Below, piece after piece: positions 9,087-18,427 of a stretch of 64,000 nt of DNA. Under the pieces are notes generated by a model. The model had not been told where the DNA came from and made no database searches. It saw nothing but the letters and a program-made list of their open reading frames with translations. The DNA comes from Planctomycetota bacterium (GTDB taxonomy: Bacteria > Planctomycetota > MHYJ01 > JACQXL01 > JACRIJ01). Both the position numbers and the translations under genes were made by a program. Position 1 is the stretch's first letter. Every line of letters begins with the position of its first letter. Location of the stretch: positions 1 through 64,000 of the forward strand of contig JACRIJ010000082.1 in the NCBI GenBank assembly GCA_016220095.1. Reading direction: 5' to 3'.

Positions 9087-10706
9087 TTACCAACTCCAAT
9101 GACCTGCACCCTTGCTTATTATATTCATAAGGGTATTTATGCCGCCGCCCATGATATTAAGTATTATGGACGGGAAAAAGCCGAGAATGACGACTATTAT
9201 TCCAAGCGGAACAAGGGTAAACAACTCGCGTCCGTTAATCTCCTGAAGATTGTCGTACTTATTATTGAAAGGCCCCAGGAATATCTTCTGGAACGTCCAC
9301 AGCAGGTACGCCGCCGTTATCACAATGCCGAGGGTAGAAACGGCTGTAATCACATGCAGGTAATCGTGTTCAAAACCGCCTATAAAGCACAATGCTTCGC
9401 TGATAAATCCGCTCATGCCTGGCAGTCCGAGGGACGCGAAAAACGCGAAACCCATAATACCGGCGTAGACCGGCACCTTCGTCGCCAGGCCGCCGAAACC
9501 GTCCACGTTCCTGTGATGCGCTCTTTCATAAATCACGCCGACCAATAAGAACAACATGCCCGTTATGGTGCCGTGATTGAACATCTGCAGAAGCGCGCCG
9601 TTCATGCCCGCGGCAGTCAAGGCGCCCATGCCTAACAGGCAGTAGCCCATGTGGCTGATGCTTGAGTACGCGACGAGCTTTTTCAAATCGTCCTGCGCCA
9701 TAGCGCATAACGCGCCGTAAATTATGTTTATCATGCCGAATACCGCAAGGCCTATTGACGTGTATTGCGCCATATCCGGCAGTAACGGAAAACTTATCCT
9801 GAATATGCCGTAAGTGCCCATCTTCAAGAGCACGCCCGCAAGGATTACGCTTATCGCCGTCGGGGCCTCCACGTGCGCGTCCGGCAGCCACGTATGGAAT
9901 GGGAATACAGGCACCTTGATCGCGAACGCTATAAATAATCCTATATACAATAACAGCCGCATGTCAAAATTCTGTAATATCCCGATATGCATGTTCTGGT
10001 TCGTTAGTAAAAGCAGATTAAATGTATGCTGTGCCGCATTGGGGCCGGCTTCCGCGATATTGGTATTAAAATACATCGCAAGCATCACCAGAAGCATGAG
10101 TACGCTTCCGGCCAACGTGTACACGAAAAACTTGATTGCCGCGTATTCCTTCCTCGGGCCGCCCCAAATTCCGATAAGGAAATACATTGGAAGCAGCATG
10201 ACTTCCCAGTACACGTAGAAAAGGAAGAAGTCCAGCGCGCAAAACACGCCCATCATGCCGGTTTCAAGGATAAGAAATAACGCAAAATACGCCTTGACGC
10301 CCTTTTCAATGTTCCATGACGCGAATATGCAGATAAATCCCAGGAGCGCCGTAAGTATCACCATGGGCGCGCTTACGCCGTCTATGCCCATGAAGTATTG
10401 TATATTGAACGGCTTTATCCAGTCGTACATCTCCACAAACTTCATCTGAGCCCCGCCCTGTGTGTAGAAAACCCAAAATACCTGCGCCGCAAGCAGTAAA
10501 GGAATACCGGTCGCCACTACCGCCACCGCTCTCACAAGGTCCTTATTCTGCCGCGGTATGAATAATATTATTATCGCACCCAGAAACGGGACAAATGTCA
10601 TCAGCGACAGTATGTGGGATTGGTTGATCGCCCCCGCGCCGAGGAATACATCCCTCAAGTATTTTATAATCTCGGGGTTGCTGTAAAAATTGCTTAAATA
10701 ATCCAT
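9087..10706 (-). CDS. nuoM: NADH-quinone oxidoreductase (complex I) subunit M
   Basis: A 539-aa multi-helix membrane subunit of the proton-pumping arm. Diagnostic stretches are YFMGIDGVSAPMVILTALL, FYVYWEVMLLPMYFLIGIWGG (conserved Glu of TM5), FPFHTWLPDAHVEAPTAISVILAG, and LKKLVAYSSISHMGYCLLG. The start MDYLSNFYSNPEI is an acceptable ATG 19 bases after nuoL. Length is normal for NuoM. Function depends on the NuoABCDHIJKLN partners encoded in the same operon. Confidence 0.96.
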   Translation of the reverse strand: MDYLSNFYSNPEIIKYLRDVFLGAGAINQSHILSLMTFVPFLGAIIILFIPRQNKDLVRAVAVVATGIPLLLAAQVFWVFYTQGGAQMKFVEMYDWIKPFNIQYFMGIDGVSAPMVILTALLGFICIFASWNIEKGVKAYFALFLILETGMMGVFCALDFFLFYVYWEVMLLPMYFLIGIWGGPRKEYAAIKFFVYTLAGSVLMLLVMLAMYFNTNIAEAGPNAAQHTFNLLLLTNQNMHIGILQNFDMRLLLYIGLFIAFAIKVPVFPFHTWLPDAHVEAPTAISVILAGVLLKMGTYGIFRISFPLLPDMAQYTSIGLAVFGMINIIYGALCAMAQDDLKKLVAYSSISHMGYCLLGMGALTAAGMNGALLQMFNHGTITGMLFLLVGVIYERAHHRNVDGFGGLATKVPVYAGIMGFAFFASLGLPGMSGFISEALCFIGGFEHDYLHVITAVSTLGIVITAAYLLWTFQKIFLGPFNNKYDNLQEINGRELFTLVPLGIIVVILGFFPSIILNIMGGGINTLMNIISKGAGHWSW

Positions 10707-10725
10707 ATCAAAAGAATCTCCTTAA

Positions 10726-12807
10726 CTATCTTCTTAAAAGCAGAAGGTATATCAATCCCAGGATGCAAACCATGCCCCCTACGGCCCAGGCGAAATAATT
10801 CTTTATCCTGCCTGTCTGCATCATGCCCGCGCCTTTGCCCGCGGCAATGACGGTCTGCGCTACGCCGTTGACGGCCCCGTCTATGACCTTCAAATCATGC
10901 TGGCCCGTCGCAAATGCGGCAAATACCGTTGCCTTGGCGGTGCCGTTGACCGCGCCGTCTATAACGCCGGAATCAAACCTGCTGCATAATTTCGTAAACC
11001 TTACAACAGGCCTGATTATAAACTTCTCGTAAATTTCGTCTATATAGTATTTATTGTAAAGCAGGTTGTACACGGGCTTGAGCCTCTCCGCAATCTTCTC
11101 CGCGGATATCTTCTTGAATTTGTGATAATACGTCAGGGTCGCCAGCGTTATGCTTATAAAAACTATCAGTATGGAAAGTATTACCGCGTACTGGTGCGCC
11201 GCATGCTCCGTTGAATGGCCTCCCTCATGGACTGCCTCGCTTCCGGCAACGGCTTCGTGCGCGCCGGCCGGCACATGCGCCATCACGACCGCGGATTCGG
11301 GTTTCTGCACATAATCGCCAAACCACTCCGAACCGCTGAAAAACCCTGCGGAACATATTGAAAGCACCGCCAATACCATCAGCGGAACGGTCATCGTCCA
11401 CGGCGATTCGTGCGCGTGTTCGTATTTGTGTTCGTCCCTCGGATGGCCCGTGAATGTCATATATATCAGGCGGAACATGTAAAACGCCGTGAACGCCGCG
11501 CCAAGGAATCCAAATATCGCCAGGACAAAATGCTGGGGCCGCTCCATCACAAGCGCGAGCGTAGCGCCAAGTATGCCGTCCTTGCTGTAAAATCCGGATA
11601 CAAAATACGGCGGAAATCCGGATATGGCAAGAGTGCCTATGGTCATCGCAACAAAAGTAATGGGCATCTTCTTCCATAAACCGCCCATGTCGCGCAGGTC
11701 CTGCGAATGCAATGCGTGTATCACACTGCCCGAACATAAGAACAAAAGCGCCTTGAAAAACGCGTGCGTCCATAAATGATAGAATCCGGCCACGTATCCG
11801 CCTACGCCAAGGCCCATTACCATGTAGCCAAGCTGGCTTACCGTGGAATACGCAAGCACTCTCTTTATGTCATTCTGCACCAGCGCTATCGTCGCCGCAA
11901 ATATCGCCGTAAATCCGCCTACGTAAGCAATCACCAGCAGGGCGTCCGGCGTAAATACCGGATACAGCCTCGTTACCATATATACGCCCGCGGCAACCAT
12001 CGTAGCCGCATGAATCAACGCGCTTACCGGCGTGGGGCCTTCCATGGCGTCAGGCAGCCATACGTGCAATGGGAACTGCGCTGATTTGCCTACGGCGCCC
12101 ATAAAAAGGCATACGCCGGCAAAGGTCAACCAACCTTCGGTGAAATCAACCGGCCTTGACATCTTCAGGGCGTTGAACACCTCGCCGTATTCCGTTTTGC
12201 CCAGGAAAAATATTATCAAAAGTATCCCGAGGAAAAATCCGAAATCGCCTACGCGGTTCGTCACGAATGCCTTCTTGCACGCGTTCGCCGCTGAAACCTT
12301 TTCAAACCAGAATCCTATCAGGAGGTACGAACTCACTCCGACAAGTTCCCAGAAAATGTACAATGACAGAAGGTTATTTGACAATACTAATCCTATCATT
12401 GAAAACGAAAACAACGACAGGTACGCGAAGAATCTTGAATAACGTATGTCGCCGTGCATGTAACCAACCGAATACAAATGCACGAGAAAACTCACCAACG
12501 TAACCACTACAAGCATTATCGCGGTAATATTGTCAAAAAGAATACCCATTTTTATGGTGAACATCCCTGCCGTCAGCCACTGGTACGAAGGGAATCCGGC
12601 AGTGAAATGCGGGTCTTTCTTTATAAGCACCTGCGCAAAACAAGCCACTGAAATCAACAGTGAAATGCCGATCGCCGCAAGCGAAACCCAATCGCCTTTT
12701 CTCGGCAGGAACCTGCCAATGAATATCTGCACTACAAACGCGGCCAACGGGCACAGCAGTATGAGCAACGGCCAAAATTGCGAACCTAAAAAGTCAATGC
12801 CTAACAC
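10726..12807 (-). CDS. nuoL: NADH-quinone oxidoreductase (complex I) subunit L
   Basis: A 693-aa antiporter-like subunit with the long C-terminal part expected to form the lateral helix that braces the pump modules. Visible signatures: FFAYLSLFSFSMIGLVLSNN, YIFWELVGVSSYLLIGFW, FPLHVWLPDAMEGPTPVSALIHAATMVAAGVYM, and KRVLAYSTVSQLGYMVMG. A His/Glu-rich periplasmic-type loop follows at about 510-545 (AHVPAGAHEAVAGSEAVHEG), then YYIDEIYE. A 142-bp gap separates it from nuoK and holds a copy of an intergenic repeat family. Confidence 0.96.
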   Translation of the reverse strand: MLGIDFLGSQFWPLLILLCPLAAFVVQIFIGRFLPRKGDWVSLAAIGISLLISVACFAQVLIKKDPHFTAGFPSYQWLTAGMFTIKMGILFDNITAIMLVVVTLVSFLVHLYSVGYMHGDIRYSRFFAYLSLFSFSMIGLVLSNNLLSLYIFWELVGVSSYLLIGFWFEKVSAANACKKAFVTNRVGDFGFFLGILLIIFFLGKTEYGEVFNALKMSRPVDFTEGWLTFAGVCLFMGAVGKSAQFPLHVWLPDAMEGPTPVSALIHAATMVAAGVYMVTRLYPVFTPDALLVIAYVGGFTAIFAATIALVQNDIKRVLAYSTVSQLGYMVMGLGVGGYVAGFYHLWTHAFFKALLFLCSGSVIHALHSQDLRDMGGLWKKMPITFVAMTIGTLAISGFPPYFVSGFYSKDGILGATLALVMERPQHFVLAIFGFLGAAFTAFYMFRLIYMTFTGHPRDEHKYEHAHESPWTMTVPLMVLAVLSICSAGFFSGSEWFGDYVQKPESAVVMAHVPAGAHEAVAGSEAVHEGGHSTEHAAHQYAVILSILIVFISITLATLTYYHKFKKISAEKIAERLKPVYNLLYNKYYIDEIYEKFIIRPVVRFTKLCSRFDSGVIDGAVNGTAKATVFAAFATGQHDLKVIDGAVNGVAQTVIAAGKGAGMMQTGRIKNYFAWAVGGMVCILGLIYLLLLRR

Positions 12808-12949
12808 TGTTTATCTCCATTCAATATCTAAATCCTTAACTTCTGCGCAAGAAGCGCTAAAGATAAAATACGCTTTTTTGCCGCGAAGGCGCTAAGAACT
12901 CCGTGTCTTCGTGCCCTCGTGACTGAAAATAGTCGCGGTATTAAACTAA
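12808..12949. repeat. Repeat-bearing spacer inside the nuo operon
   Basis: The nuoK-nuoL gap carries GCCGCGAAGGCGCTAAGAAC followed by a TGTCTTCGTGCCCTCGTGAC-type segment. The complement of the same family occurs at 18500-18540 and further copies lie near 21110-21150 and 24993-25030. No gene is present. Confidence 0.7.
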
Positions 12950-13270
12950 TTATTCTTTTAAAAGATCTTTTGTATCCACGTCAATATCGCCGAAATTATG
13001 GAATATTGACAGTATAATAGCAAGCGCTACGGCGGCTTCCGCGGCCGCGAGTATTATCACGAATATAACGAATACCTGCCCGTCAGGCATGCCCCACCTG
13101 AATTTCGAAAACGCGACGAAATTAAGGTTGGCGGAATTCAACATCAGTTCCACCCCCATGAGAATGCCCACCGCGTTCCTCCGGGTTATTACGGTATATA
13201 TTCCGAGGCAGAAAAGTATGGCACCTATTATTATCAGATTATCAAGCATCTTCCCGAATACGAGGTCCAT
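12950..13270 (-). CDS. nuoK: NADH-quinone oxidoreductase (complex I) subunit K
   Basis: A 106-aa three-helix membrane subunit. It shows the NuoK core GIYTVITRRNAVGILMGVELMLNSANLNFVAF, including the conserved membrane Glu of helix 2, and the helix 3 segment VFVIFVIILAAAEAAVALAIIL with its second Glu. The start overlaps the nuoJ stop as TAATG, indicating coupled translation. Length is typical. Confidence 0.96.
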   Translation of the reverse strand: MDLVFGKMLDNLIIIGAILFCLGIYTVITRRNAVGILMGVELMLNSANLNFVAFSKFRWGMPDGQVFVIFVIILAAAEAAVALAIILSIFHNFGDIDVDTKDLLKE

Positions 13271-13782
13271 TATTTCCTCCTTGCCAGATAGGCCGCGCCG
13301 AGCAGGGCGGCGAGCAACAACATAGACACGGCTTCAAAAGGAATAAGATAATTCCTGGTTAACGCGGTACCGAGCATTTCGGTCGTCATCGTGCCGTACG
13401 AAGCCGCTTTCCCGGACCAGTTAACCGGCAGATACACGGCCAGAAGCGCAATGTAAACGAGCACAGTTATCCCGCTCGCTAATATGACGGAACTGCTCTG
13501 GTTTGATTCCTGCCCGCTGTCTTCGCGCGGATTCCTGTGGGTAAGCATTATCGCGAAAAGTATCAATACGAGAATGCCGCCGACATATATCAATACCTGC
13601 GCCGCGGCAAGGAATTGCGCGTCCGAAAATATGTATAGCCCCGCCACTCCCCAGAAAGTGAACAGCAGGGCAAATGCCGAATGCAATATATTTCTTGAAA
13701 ACGCCACTACCGATGCCGACAATATCGTCAGCAGGGCGAAAAAGTAAAAAACGACATTAAATAATATCTGGCCTGCGGTCAT
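13270..13782 (-). CDS. nuoJ: NADH-quinone oxidoreductase (complex I) subunit J
   Basis: A 170-aa membrane subunit with five predicted helices. The characteristic helix 3 sequence VLIYVGGILVLILFAIMLTHR, which contains the pi-bulge region coupling quinone chemistry to pumping, is intact. It overlaps nuoI upstream and nuoK downstream by single bases (TAATG), so the I-J-K block is tightly coupled. Length is normal. Confidence 0.95.
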   Translation of the reverse strand: MTAGQILFNVVFYFFALLTILSASVVAFSRNILHSAFALLFTFWGVAGLYIFSDAQFLAAAQVLIYVGGILVLILFAIMLTHRNPREDSGQESNQSSSVILASGITVLVYIALLAVYLPVNWSGKAASYGTMTTEMLGTALTRNYLIPFEAVSMLLLAALLGAAYLARRK

Positions 13783-14300
13783 TATTTGGCCTCCTGGGTT
13801 TTGGGTTCTTCTGCCGGCTTCGGCGGTTCCTGCACTGCCGGAACGGCCTGCGCGCCCGCGGCAACGGGCTTCTCAAAATGCAATATAAGTTCTTTGCGGT
13901 CGGTCACGGAATGTTCGTAATCCTTTGTAAATTGTATGGCCGACGCCGGGCATACTTCCACGCAAAGCCCGCAGAAAATGCACCTGTTTACGTCAATTAC
14001 GAATTTATTTATCTGTTTCTTCTTCTGCCCTTCCACCTTCACGCTGTCAATGGAAATACAGCTCACAGGGCAGATGTTGACGCACTGCATGCATGCGATA
14101 CACTTGTCCGTGTCGCACATCAGTATGCCTCTATACCTGTCGGGTATGACGCATTTCTGCTCGGGATATTGGACGGTAACGGGCTTTTTAATAAGGTATT
14201 TCCCCGTAACCTTCATACCGGTTACTACAGTCCATAAACCAGTAAATATATCGGAAAAAAACTTAAACATATCTGTAATCTTTACGCCAAAAGCATCCAT
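13782..14300 (-). CDS. nuoI: NADH-quinone oxidoreductase (complex I) subunit I, ferredoxin-like
   Basis: A 172-aa peripheral subunit carrying two 4Fe-4S clusters (N6a and N6b). The binding motifs are CDTDKCIACMQCVNICP and CIFCGLCVEVCP, with all cysteines present. An N-terminal amphipathic stretch (FFSDIFTGLWTVVTGMKVTGKYL) anchors it to the membrane arm. The C-terminus (about 145-172) is a Pro/Ala/Glu-rich tail not needed for the fold. It begins inside the last 19 bases of nuoH. Because nuoE, nuoF and nuoG are absent, this subunit or NuoB may be close to the entry point for electrons from an external donor such as ferredoxin (inference). Confidence 0.96.
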   Translation of the reverse strand: MDAFGVKITDMFKFFSDIFTGLWTVVTGMKVTGKYLIKKPVTVQYPEQKCVIPDRYRGILMCDTDKCIACMQCVNICPVSCISIDSVKVEGQKKKQINKFVIDVNRCIFCGLCVEVCPASAIQFTKDYEHSVTDRKELILHFEKPVAAGAQAVPAVQEPPKPAEEPKTQEAK

Positions 14301-15349
14301 GCGCAGATGCCAAACAGGTTAATAAATGAAACCGGAAGCAACACCTTCCAGCACAAGTCCATAAGCTGGTCCACCCTGTACCTTGGAAGCGTCCAGCGTA
14401 TCCACATCATCAGGAATACGAGGAAGAACGTCTTGCTGAAAAACCAGAACAGCCCTTCTATATTGGACCAGATTCCCGGGAATATATGGCCCGGATAAGG
14501 CGACTGCCAGCCGCCGAGGAACATCGTTACCGCTATAGCGCTTACCGCGAGCACGTTTACGTATTCGGACATCATGAACATCGCAAATCTCATGGAACTG
14601 TATTCGGTATGATAACCGGCTACGAGTTCGCTCTCGGCCTCGGGTATGTCAAACGGGGTCCTGTTTACCTCTGCTATGCTCGCTATGTAATACACAAGGA
14701 AAGCCGGTATCGTGAAAAGCGGATACCTGAAGATAAACCATCTCCAGATGCCGCCGGATTGGCCGGCCGTTATCTCCTGCATGCTCATGGTGCCGGCCAT
14801 CATTATTACGGCCAGTATCGTTATGGTCACCGGAACTTCATAGCTGATTATCTGCGCCGCGGAACGCATGGCGCCGAAAAGCGACCATTTATTGCCCGAA
14901 CTCCAGCCCGCAAGCAGTATCGCTATGACTACTATGCTGGAAACAGAAATGATGTAAAGTATGCCTATATTCAAATCGGCAATCTGCAGTTTCTGGCTGA
15001 ACGGAACTACGATGAATGCCGCGAATGCCACCGTAAAAATAAAATACGGGGCCAGCCTGAAAGGCATCTTGGCCGAGGCATCCGGTATAAGGTCTTCCTT
15101 AAGTACCAGTTTTATGCCGTCAGCGAGAAACTGCATCCAGCCCCACGGCCCTACGCGGTTCGGACCATACCGGGCTTGTATGCGGCCCGCGATATTTCGC
15201 TCCACTACCGAGCCTACTCCGGCAAAAAGCGCGGCTACGCCGAGTACGGCGCCGCAACCGGCAAGCATAAACGCCGCTTGTACCATCCAGAACGGAATGG
15301 ATTGCAGTATTTTTACATTAGTAACAAAGTAATTAATTATATCGTACAT
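14282..15349 (-). CDS. nuoH: NADH-quinone oxidoreductase (complex I) subunit H
   Basis: A 355-aa membrane subunit forming most of the quinone-access chamber. Conserved NuoH features are ERNIAGRIQARYGPNRVGPWGWMQFLADGIKLVLKEDLIP, EVPVTITIL, the glutamate-rich EVNRTPFDIPEAESELVAGYHTEYSSM loop, and MMWIRWTLPRYRVDQLM. It is separated from nuoD by 169 bp of AT-rich repeat but overlaps nuoI by 19 bases. Length is normal. Confidence 0.96.
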   Translation of the reverse strand: MYDIINYFVTNVKILQSIPFWMVQAAFMLAGCGAVLGVAALFAGVGSVVERNIAGRIQARYGPNRVGPWGWMQFLADGIKLVLKEDLIPDASAKMPFRLAPYFIFTVAFAAFIVVPFSQKLQIADLNIGILYIISVSSIVVIAILLAGWSSGNKWSLFGAMRSAAQIISYEVPVTITILAVIMMAGTMSMQEITAGQSGGIWRWFIFRYPLFTIPAFLVYYIASIAEVNRTPFDIPEAESELVAGYHTEYSSMRFAMFMMSEYVNVLAVSAIAVTMFLGGWQSPYPGHIFPGIWSNIEGLFWFFSKTFFLVFLMMWIRWTLPRYRVDQLMDLCWKVLLPVSFINLFGICAWMLLA

Positions 15350-15518
15350 AAAAGCTATTCTAAGATTAGCAGATTCTAAGATTAAAAGATTCTTAGATTA
15401 AAAGATTACGGCTTAACGATTCCAAGACTGGAAAATTCTAAGACTATAAGATTACGGCTTTACGATTATAAAATTGGTATTTTAATCTTCCCAATCTTTA
15501 AATCTTCAAATCTTTAAA
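15350..15518. repeat. AAGATTCTAAGATT-type quasi-repeat inside the nuo operon
   Basis: The nuoD-nuoH gap is composed almost entirely of variants of AAGATTCTAAGATTAAAAG on one side and the complementary form (AATCTTTAAATCTTC) on the other, so the spacer can fold back on itself. The same family fills gaps near 16640-16670, 17230-17275, 42042-42200, 46920-46980 and 48770-48800. No gene is present. Confidence 0.8.
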
Positions 15519-16631
15519 TCATCTATCTATTTCAGGCAGAATGATATCCATGCTTCCTACTATAGCAACCAAATCGGATATCATTGCGCCTTTGCCTACC
15601 TCGGGTATAATGCTTACGCCCGTAAAAGAACCGGTGCGTATCCTTAAACGGCTGGGTTTCTGCGTGCCGTCGCTGACAATATAAAATCCGGTTTCGCCCC
15701 TGGGGCTTTCGGCGCGGAAATAGGCCTCGCCAACGGGCGGCTTAAACACCTTCGGCACCTTTGCTATAATGTCGCCTGAAGGCAATTGCGCAAGCGCCTG
15801 GCGTATAATCTTAACGCTTTCGGTCATCTCAAGGATCCTTACCCAGTAACGGTTCCAGGCATCCCCGACAACTCCGTATTCACCGGCGCCTACAGGCACG
15901 TTGAAATCATATTTTTCGTAACCCCAATAGGGTTCGTCTTTGCGCAAATCAAATTTTATGCCGCTTCCCCTGAGATTCGGGCCGACGAGGCTGTAACGCT
16001 TGGCTTGTTCCTGCGAAATAACGCCGACGTTAGCGGTGCGATGGACAAATACCCTGTTTCCGGTCAAAAGCTCGTTATATTCCTTTATCCTGGGCACAAA
16101 ATAATCGCAGAATTCCAAGGTTTCCTTCTCAAATTCCGGCGGTATATCAAAAGACACGCCGCCGATGCGTCCGTAGTTGTATGTAAGCCGCGCGCCGCAG
16201 GTCATCTCAAACAATTCCAGCACCATCTCCCTCTCGCGGAACGCGTACAGGAGCGGGGTCCACGCGCCCAGGTCCAGGCCGCACGTGCCGAAAAACACGA
16301 GATGGCTTGCAATCCTGTTAAGCTCGGAAAAAATGACACGAAGGCCTTGCGCCCTTGGCGGCACTTCAATGCCTGCGAGTTTTTCCACTGCGCCGGCATA
16401 GGCAAAATTGCAGTTCATCGCGGCCAAGTAGTCCAGACGATCTGTAAAAGGCATGAACTGTATGTAGGTTACGCGCTCGGCGATTTTTTCAAGCGCTCTG
16501 TGGAGGTAGCCTACGTAAGGCACGACTTCGCTGACAATCTCGCCGTCGGTCTTAAGCACCAGCCTGAGCACGCCGTGCGTGCTCGGATGCTGGGGTCCCA
16601 TATTAATGACTAATTCTTCAGTATCAAACAT
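15519..16631 (-). CDS. nuoD: NADH-quinone oxidoreductase (complex I) subunit D
   Basis: A 370-aa homologue of the 49-kDa subunit, which with NuoB forms the quinone-reducing site. It opens MFDTEELVINMGPQHPSTHGVLR, containing the conserved quinone-site His. Further signatures are GYLHRALEKIAE, PFTDRLDYLAAMNCN, and RGETGFYIVSDGTQKPSRLRIR. The hydrogenase-type nickel cysteines are absent, as expected for complex I. It is a stand-alone D subunit, not a C-D fusion, since nuoC is a separate gene 102 bp upstream. Confidence 0.96.
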   Translation of the reverse strand: MFDTEELVINMGPQHPSTHGVLRLVLKTDGEIVSEVVPYVGYLHRALEKIAERVTYIQFMPFTDRLDYLAAMNCNFAYAGAVEKLAGIEVPPRAQGLRVIFSELNRIASHLVFFGTCGLDLGAWTPLLYAFREREMVLELFEMTCGARLTYNYGRIGGVSFDIPPEFEKETLEFCDYFVPRIKEYNELLTGNRVFVHRTANVGVISQEQAKRYSLVGPNLRGSGIKFDLRKDEPYWGYEKYDFNVPVGAGEYGVVGDAWNRYWVRILEMTESVKIIRQALAQLPSGDIIAKVPKVFKPPVGEAYFRAESPRGETGFYIVSDGTQKPSRLRIRTGSFTGVSIIPEVGKGAMISDLVAIVGSMDIILPEIDR

Positions 16632-16733
16632 AACTATGAATCTATAAGTCTTAAATCTACGAGTCTACTCCGTGACCCGCTTAAACGGAATCCGGCGTCC
16701 GAGACCCGGCACCCGGAACCCGAACGACGTTCT

Positions 16734-17222
16734 TCATTTTTCGTCAGCAGGTCTTTTTAGCGGCATTCCGTGCCAGCTTTCGGGATATACGTAATCTTTT
16801 CTCATCGGACAGCCAATCCAGTCCTCTGTCAAAAGCAGTTTTCTCGGGTCGGGATGGTCAATAAAAGTTATACCGTACATCTCCGCGGCTTCTCTTTCAA
16901 ACCAGTTGGCCGCTTGCCAGATGGATTCCACCGTATGCACTGCCGGATTGTCTTTAGGCAATTCCGCCTTCAACACTATCCTGTGTTTATGCTGAAGCGA
17001 ATATAAATGGTACACAACGGCCAACTTATCGCCCAGGTCCATCCCGCTTAAAATCATTAAGGTATCAAAACCTAATTGCGGTTCCTGGCTTAAATATGAA
17101 CAGATATCCGTAATCCTGTCCTTATTTACCTTCAAGTAAGGATCGGGCTTGGTTTCCGCCAATTCTATTATGGCATCGCCAAAACTGTCTTTTAATAATT
17201 CTACTATTCTATTAATTTCCAT
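16734..17222 (-). CDS. nuoC: NADH-quinone oxidoreductase (complex I) subunit C
   Basis: A 162-aa homologue of the 30-kDa subunit, a structural component of the quinone module. It shows the family core VYHLYSLQHKHRIVLKAELPKDNPAVHTVESIWQAANWFEREAAEMYGITF, then DHPDPRKLLLTEDWIGCPMRKDY. Gaps of 54 bp to nuoB and 102 bp to nuoD are longer than usual and contain repeat sequence. The latter also holds a GC-rich CCGGCACCCGGAACCCG stretch at about 16690-16730. Confidence 0.95.
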   Translation of the reverse strand: MEINRIVELLKDSFGDAIIELAETKPDPYLKVNKDRITDICSYLSQEPQLGFDTLMILSGMDLGDKLAVVYHLYSLQHKHRIVLKAELPKDNPAVHTVESIWQAANWFEREAAEMYGITFIDHPDPRKLLLTEDWIGCPMRKDYVYPESWHGMPLKRPADEK

Positions 17223-17276
17223 AAATCCGTAACATCACAAATCTTAAGTCTTACATCTAAAATCTTAATTTTCAGA

Positions 17277-17768
17277 TCACTTCTTATCTATTATAGATCT
17301 CTTCTTTATGATCCCCTGGAGTTTTATCAACCCTTCGAGGAGCGCCTCCGGCCTGGGCGGGCATCCCGGAACGAACACATCCACGGGCACGATAAGGTCA
17401 ACCCCGCGCAATACGGAATACGAATCCTTTGAGAAAGGCCCGCCGCTGATGGAACAACTGCCCATGGCGAGCACGTATTTAGGTTCGGGCATCTGGGCGT
17501 AAAGCCTTTTGATAAGTTCGGCCATCTTGAATGTAACGGTACCGGCTACTATCATAAGGTCGGCCTGCCTTGGCGAAGGCCTGAAAACGCCGGCCCCGAA
17601 CCGGTCTATGTCGTACTTTGCCGCGCCGGTAGCCATCATTTCTATGGCGCAACAGGCTAATCCGAACGTCAGCGGCCAGAGTGAATTGCTCCGGGCCCAG
17701 TTTATCGCGTAATCCGCCGTTGTCAGGATTATTCCGCTTTCTCCTGTTTTAGTATCATTCGTTACCAT
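17277..17768 (-). CDS. nuoB: NADH-quinone oxidoreductase (complex I) subunit B
   Basis: A 163-aa subunit carrying cluster N2, the last iron-sulfur centre before quinone. The ligands are visible as the tandem Cys in [13 protein letters not shown], the Cys in [11 protein letters not shown], and the Cys in [14 protein letters not shown]. It starts 5 bases after nuoA. Length is typical for the short NuoB form. Confidence 0.96.
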   Translation of the reverse strand: MVTNDTKTGESGIILTTADYAINWARSNSLWPLTFGLACCAIEMMATGAAKYDIDRFGAGVFRPSPRQADLMIVAGTVTFKMAELIKRLYAQMPEPKYVLAMGSCSISGGPFSKDSYSVLRGVDLIVPVDVFVPGCPPRPEALLEGLIKLQGIIKKRSIIDKK

Positions 17769-17773
17769 TATAT

Positions 17774-18226
17774 CTATTCCTTATCCTTTACGTTCTTGTC
17801 TCCCAATGTCTTAACCCATTGCAGGTCGCCCTTGCGCCATACGTAAATAAGCCCTACGATAAGTATAAGCACAAACACGAACATCTCTGCAAACATAAGG
17901 ATTGCGTCGCCTTTAAGCGCAAGGCTTTTCTTGAATATGATCGCCCAAGGGAATAACGCGACAACTTCAACGTCAAAAATGATGAAAATCAGCGCTACGA
18001 TGTAGAACCTGATATTGAATCTAATGAAAGAAGTGCCTACGGGCAGTTCGCCGCATTCATAAGTGGATTGTTTGATTGGGTCCGGTTTGCGGTGGCCGAG
18101 AAGCCACGCCATAATCCTTGAAAAAGCAATGGAAGCAAACACGAATGCAATGCCCGCCAACAGGAATAACAGGACATTGGTGTAATTGAACAAGTATTGT
18201 GAAGTATTATTGCTAACGTTTGGCAC
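17774..18226 (-). CDS. nuoA: NADH-quinone oxidoreductase (complex I) subunit A
   Basis: A 150-aa three-helix membrane subunit and the first gene of the nuo operon. It shows [42 protein letters not shown], which includes the TM1-TM2 loop Cys and the conserved acidic helix. The start is GTG at 18226 with a weak AAGAGA ribosome site. A promoter about 115 bp upstream (18340-18367) fits it. No nuoE, nuoF or nuoG precedes it, and the next gene upstream is divergent. Confidence 0.95.
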   Translation of the reverse strand: MPNVSNNTSQYLFNYTNVLLFLLAGIAFVFASIAFSRIMAWLLGHRKPDPIKQSTYECGELPVGTSFIRFNIRFYIVALIFIIFDVEVVALFPWAIIFKKSLALKGDAILMFAEMFVFVLILIVGLIYVWRKGDLQWVKTLGDKNVKDKE

Positions 18227-18339
18227 GTAAATTCTCTTATATTAAGGAGAGCATTTAATACTGCATTCTCAGTAAAAACACGCAACTTACGCTCCCAGCA
18301 GCAAATTACGCGTTACGATTTCAACTTAATGCTTCAAAA

Positions 18340-18367
18340 ATATTAACAGTTTTTCAGGAAAATGCAA
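18340..18367 (-). promoter_or_regulatory. Sigma-70-like promoter of the nuo operon
   Basis: Reading leftwards, TTGCAT (18367-18362), a 16-bp spacer, then TAATAT (18345-18340). It is placed about 107 nt upstream of the nuoA GTG and diverges from the promoter at 18400-18427. Confidence 0.5.
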
Positions 18368-18399
18368 GAAAAAAAAATTCCCCGCAGGAAATTTTTTGC

Positions 18400-18427
18400 T
18401 TGACCTTCCATAAGAAAAAGTTATAAT
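18400..18427 (+). promoter_or_regulatory. Sigma-70-like promoter of the secreted-protein gene
   Basis: TTGACC (18400-18405), a 16-bp spacer, then a perfect TATAAT (18422-18427). The resulting leader of about 145 nt includes a GTTCTTAGTGCCTTCGCGAC repeat copy (about 18502-18521) before the ATG at 18582. Confidence 0.75.
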
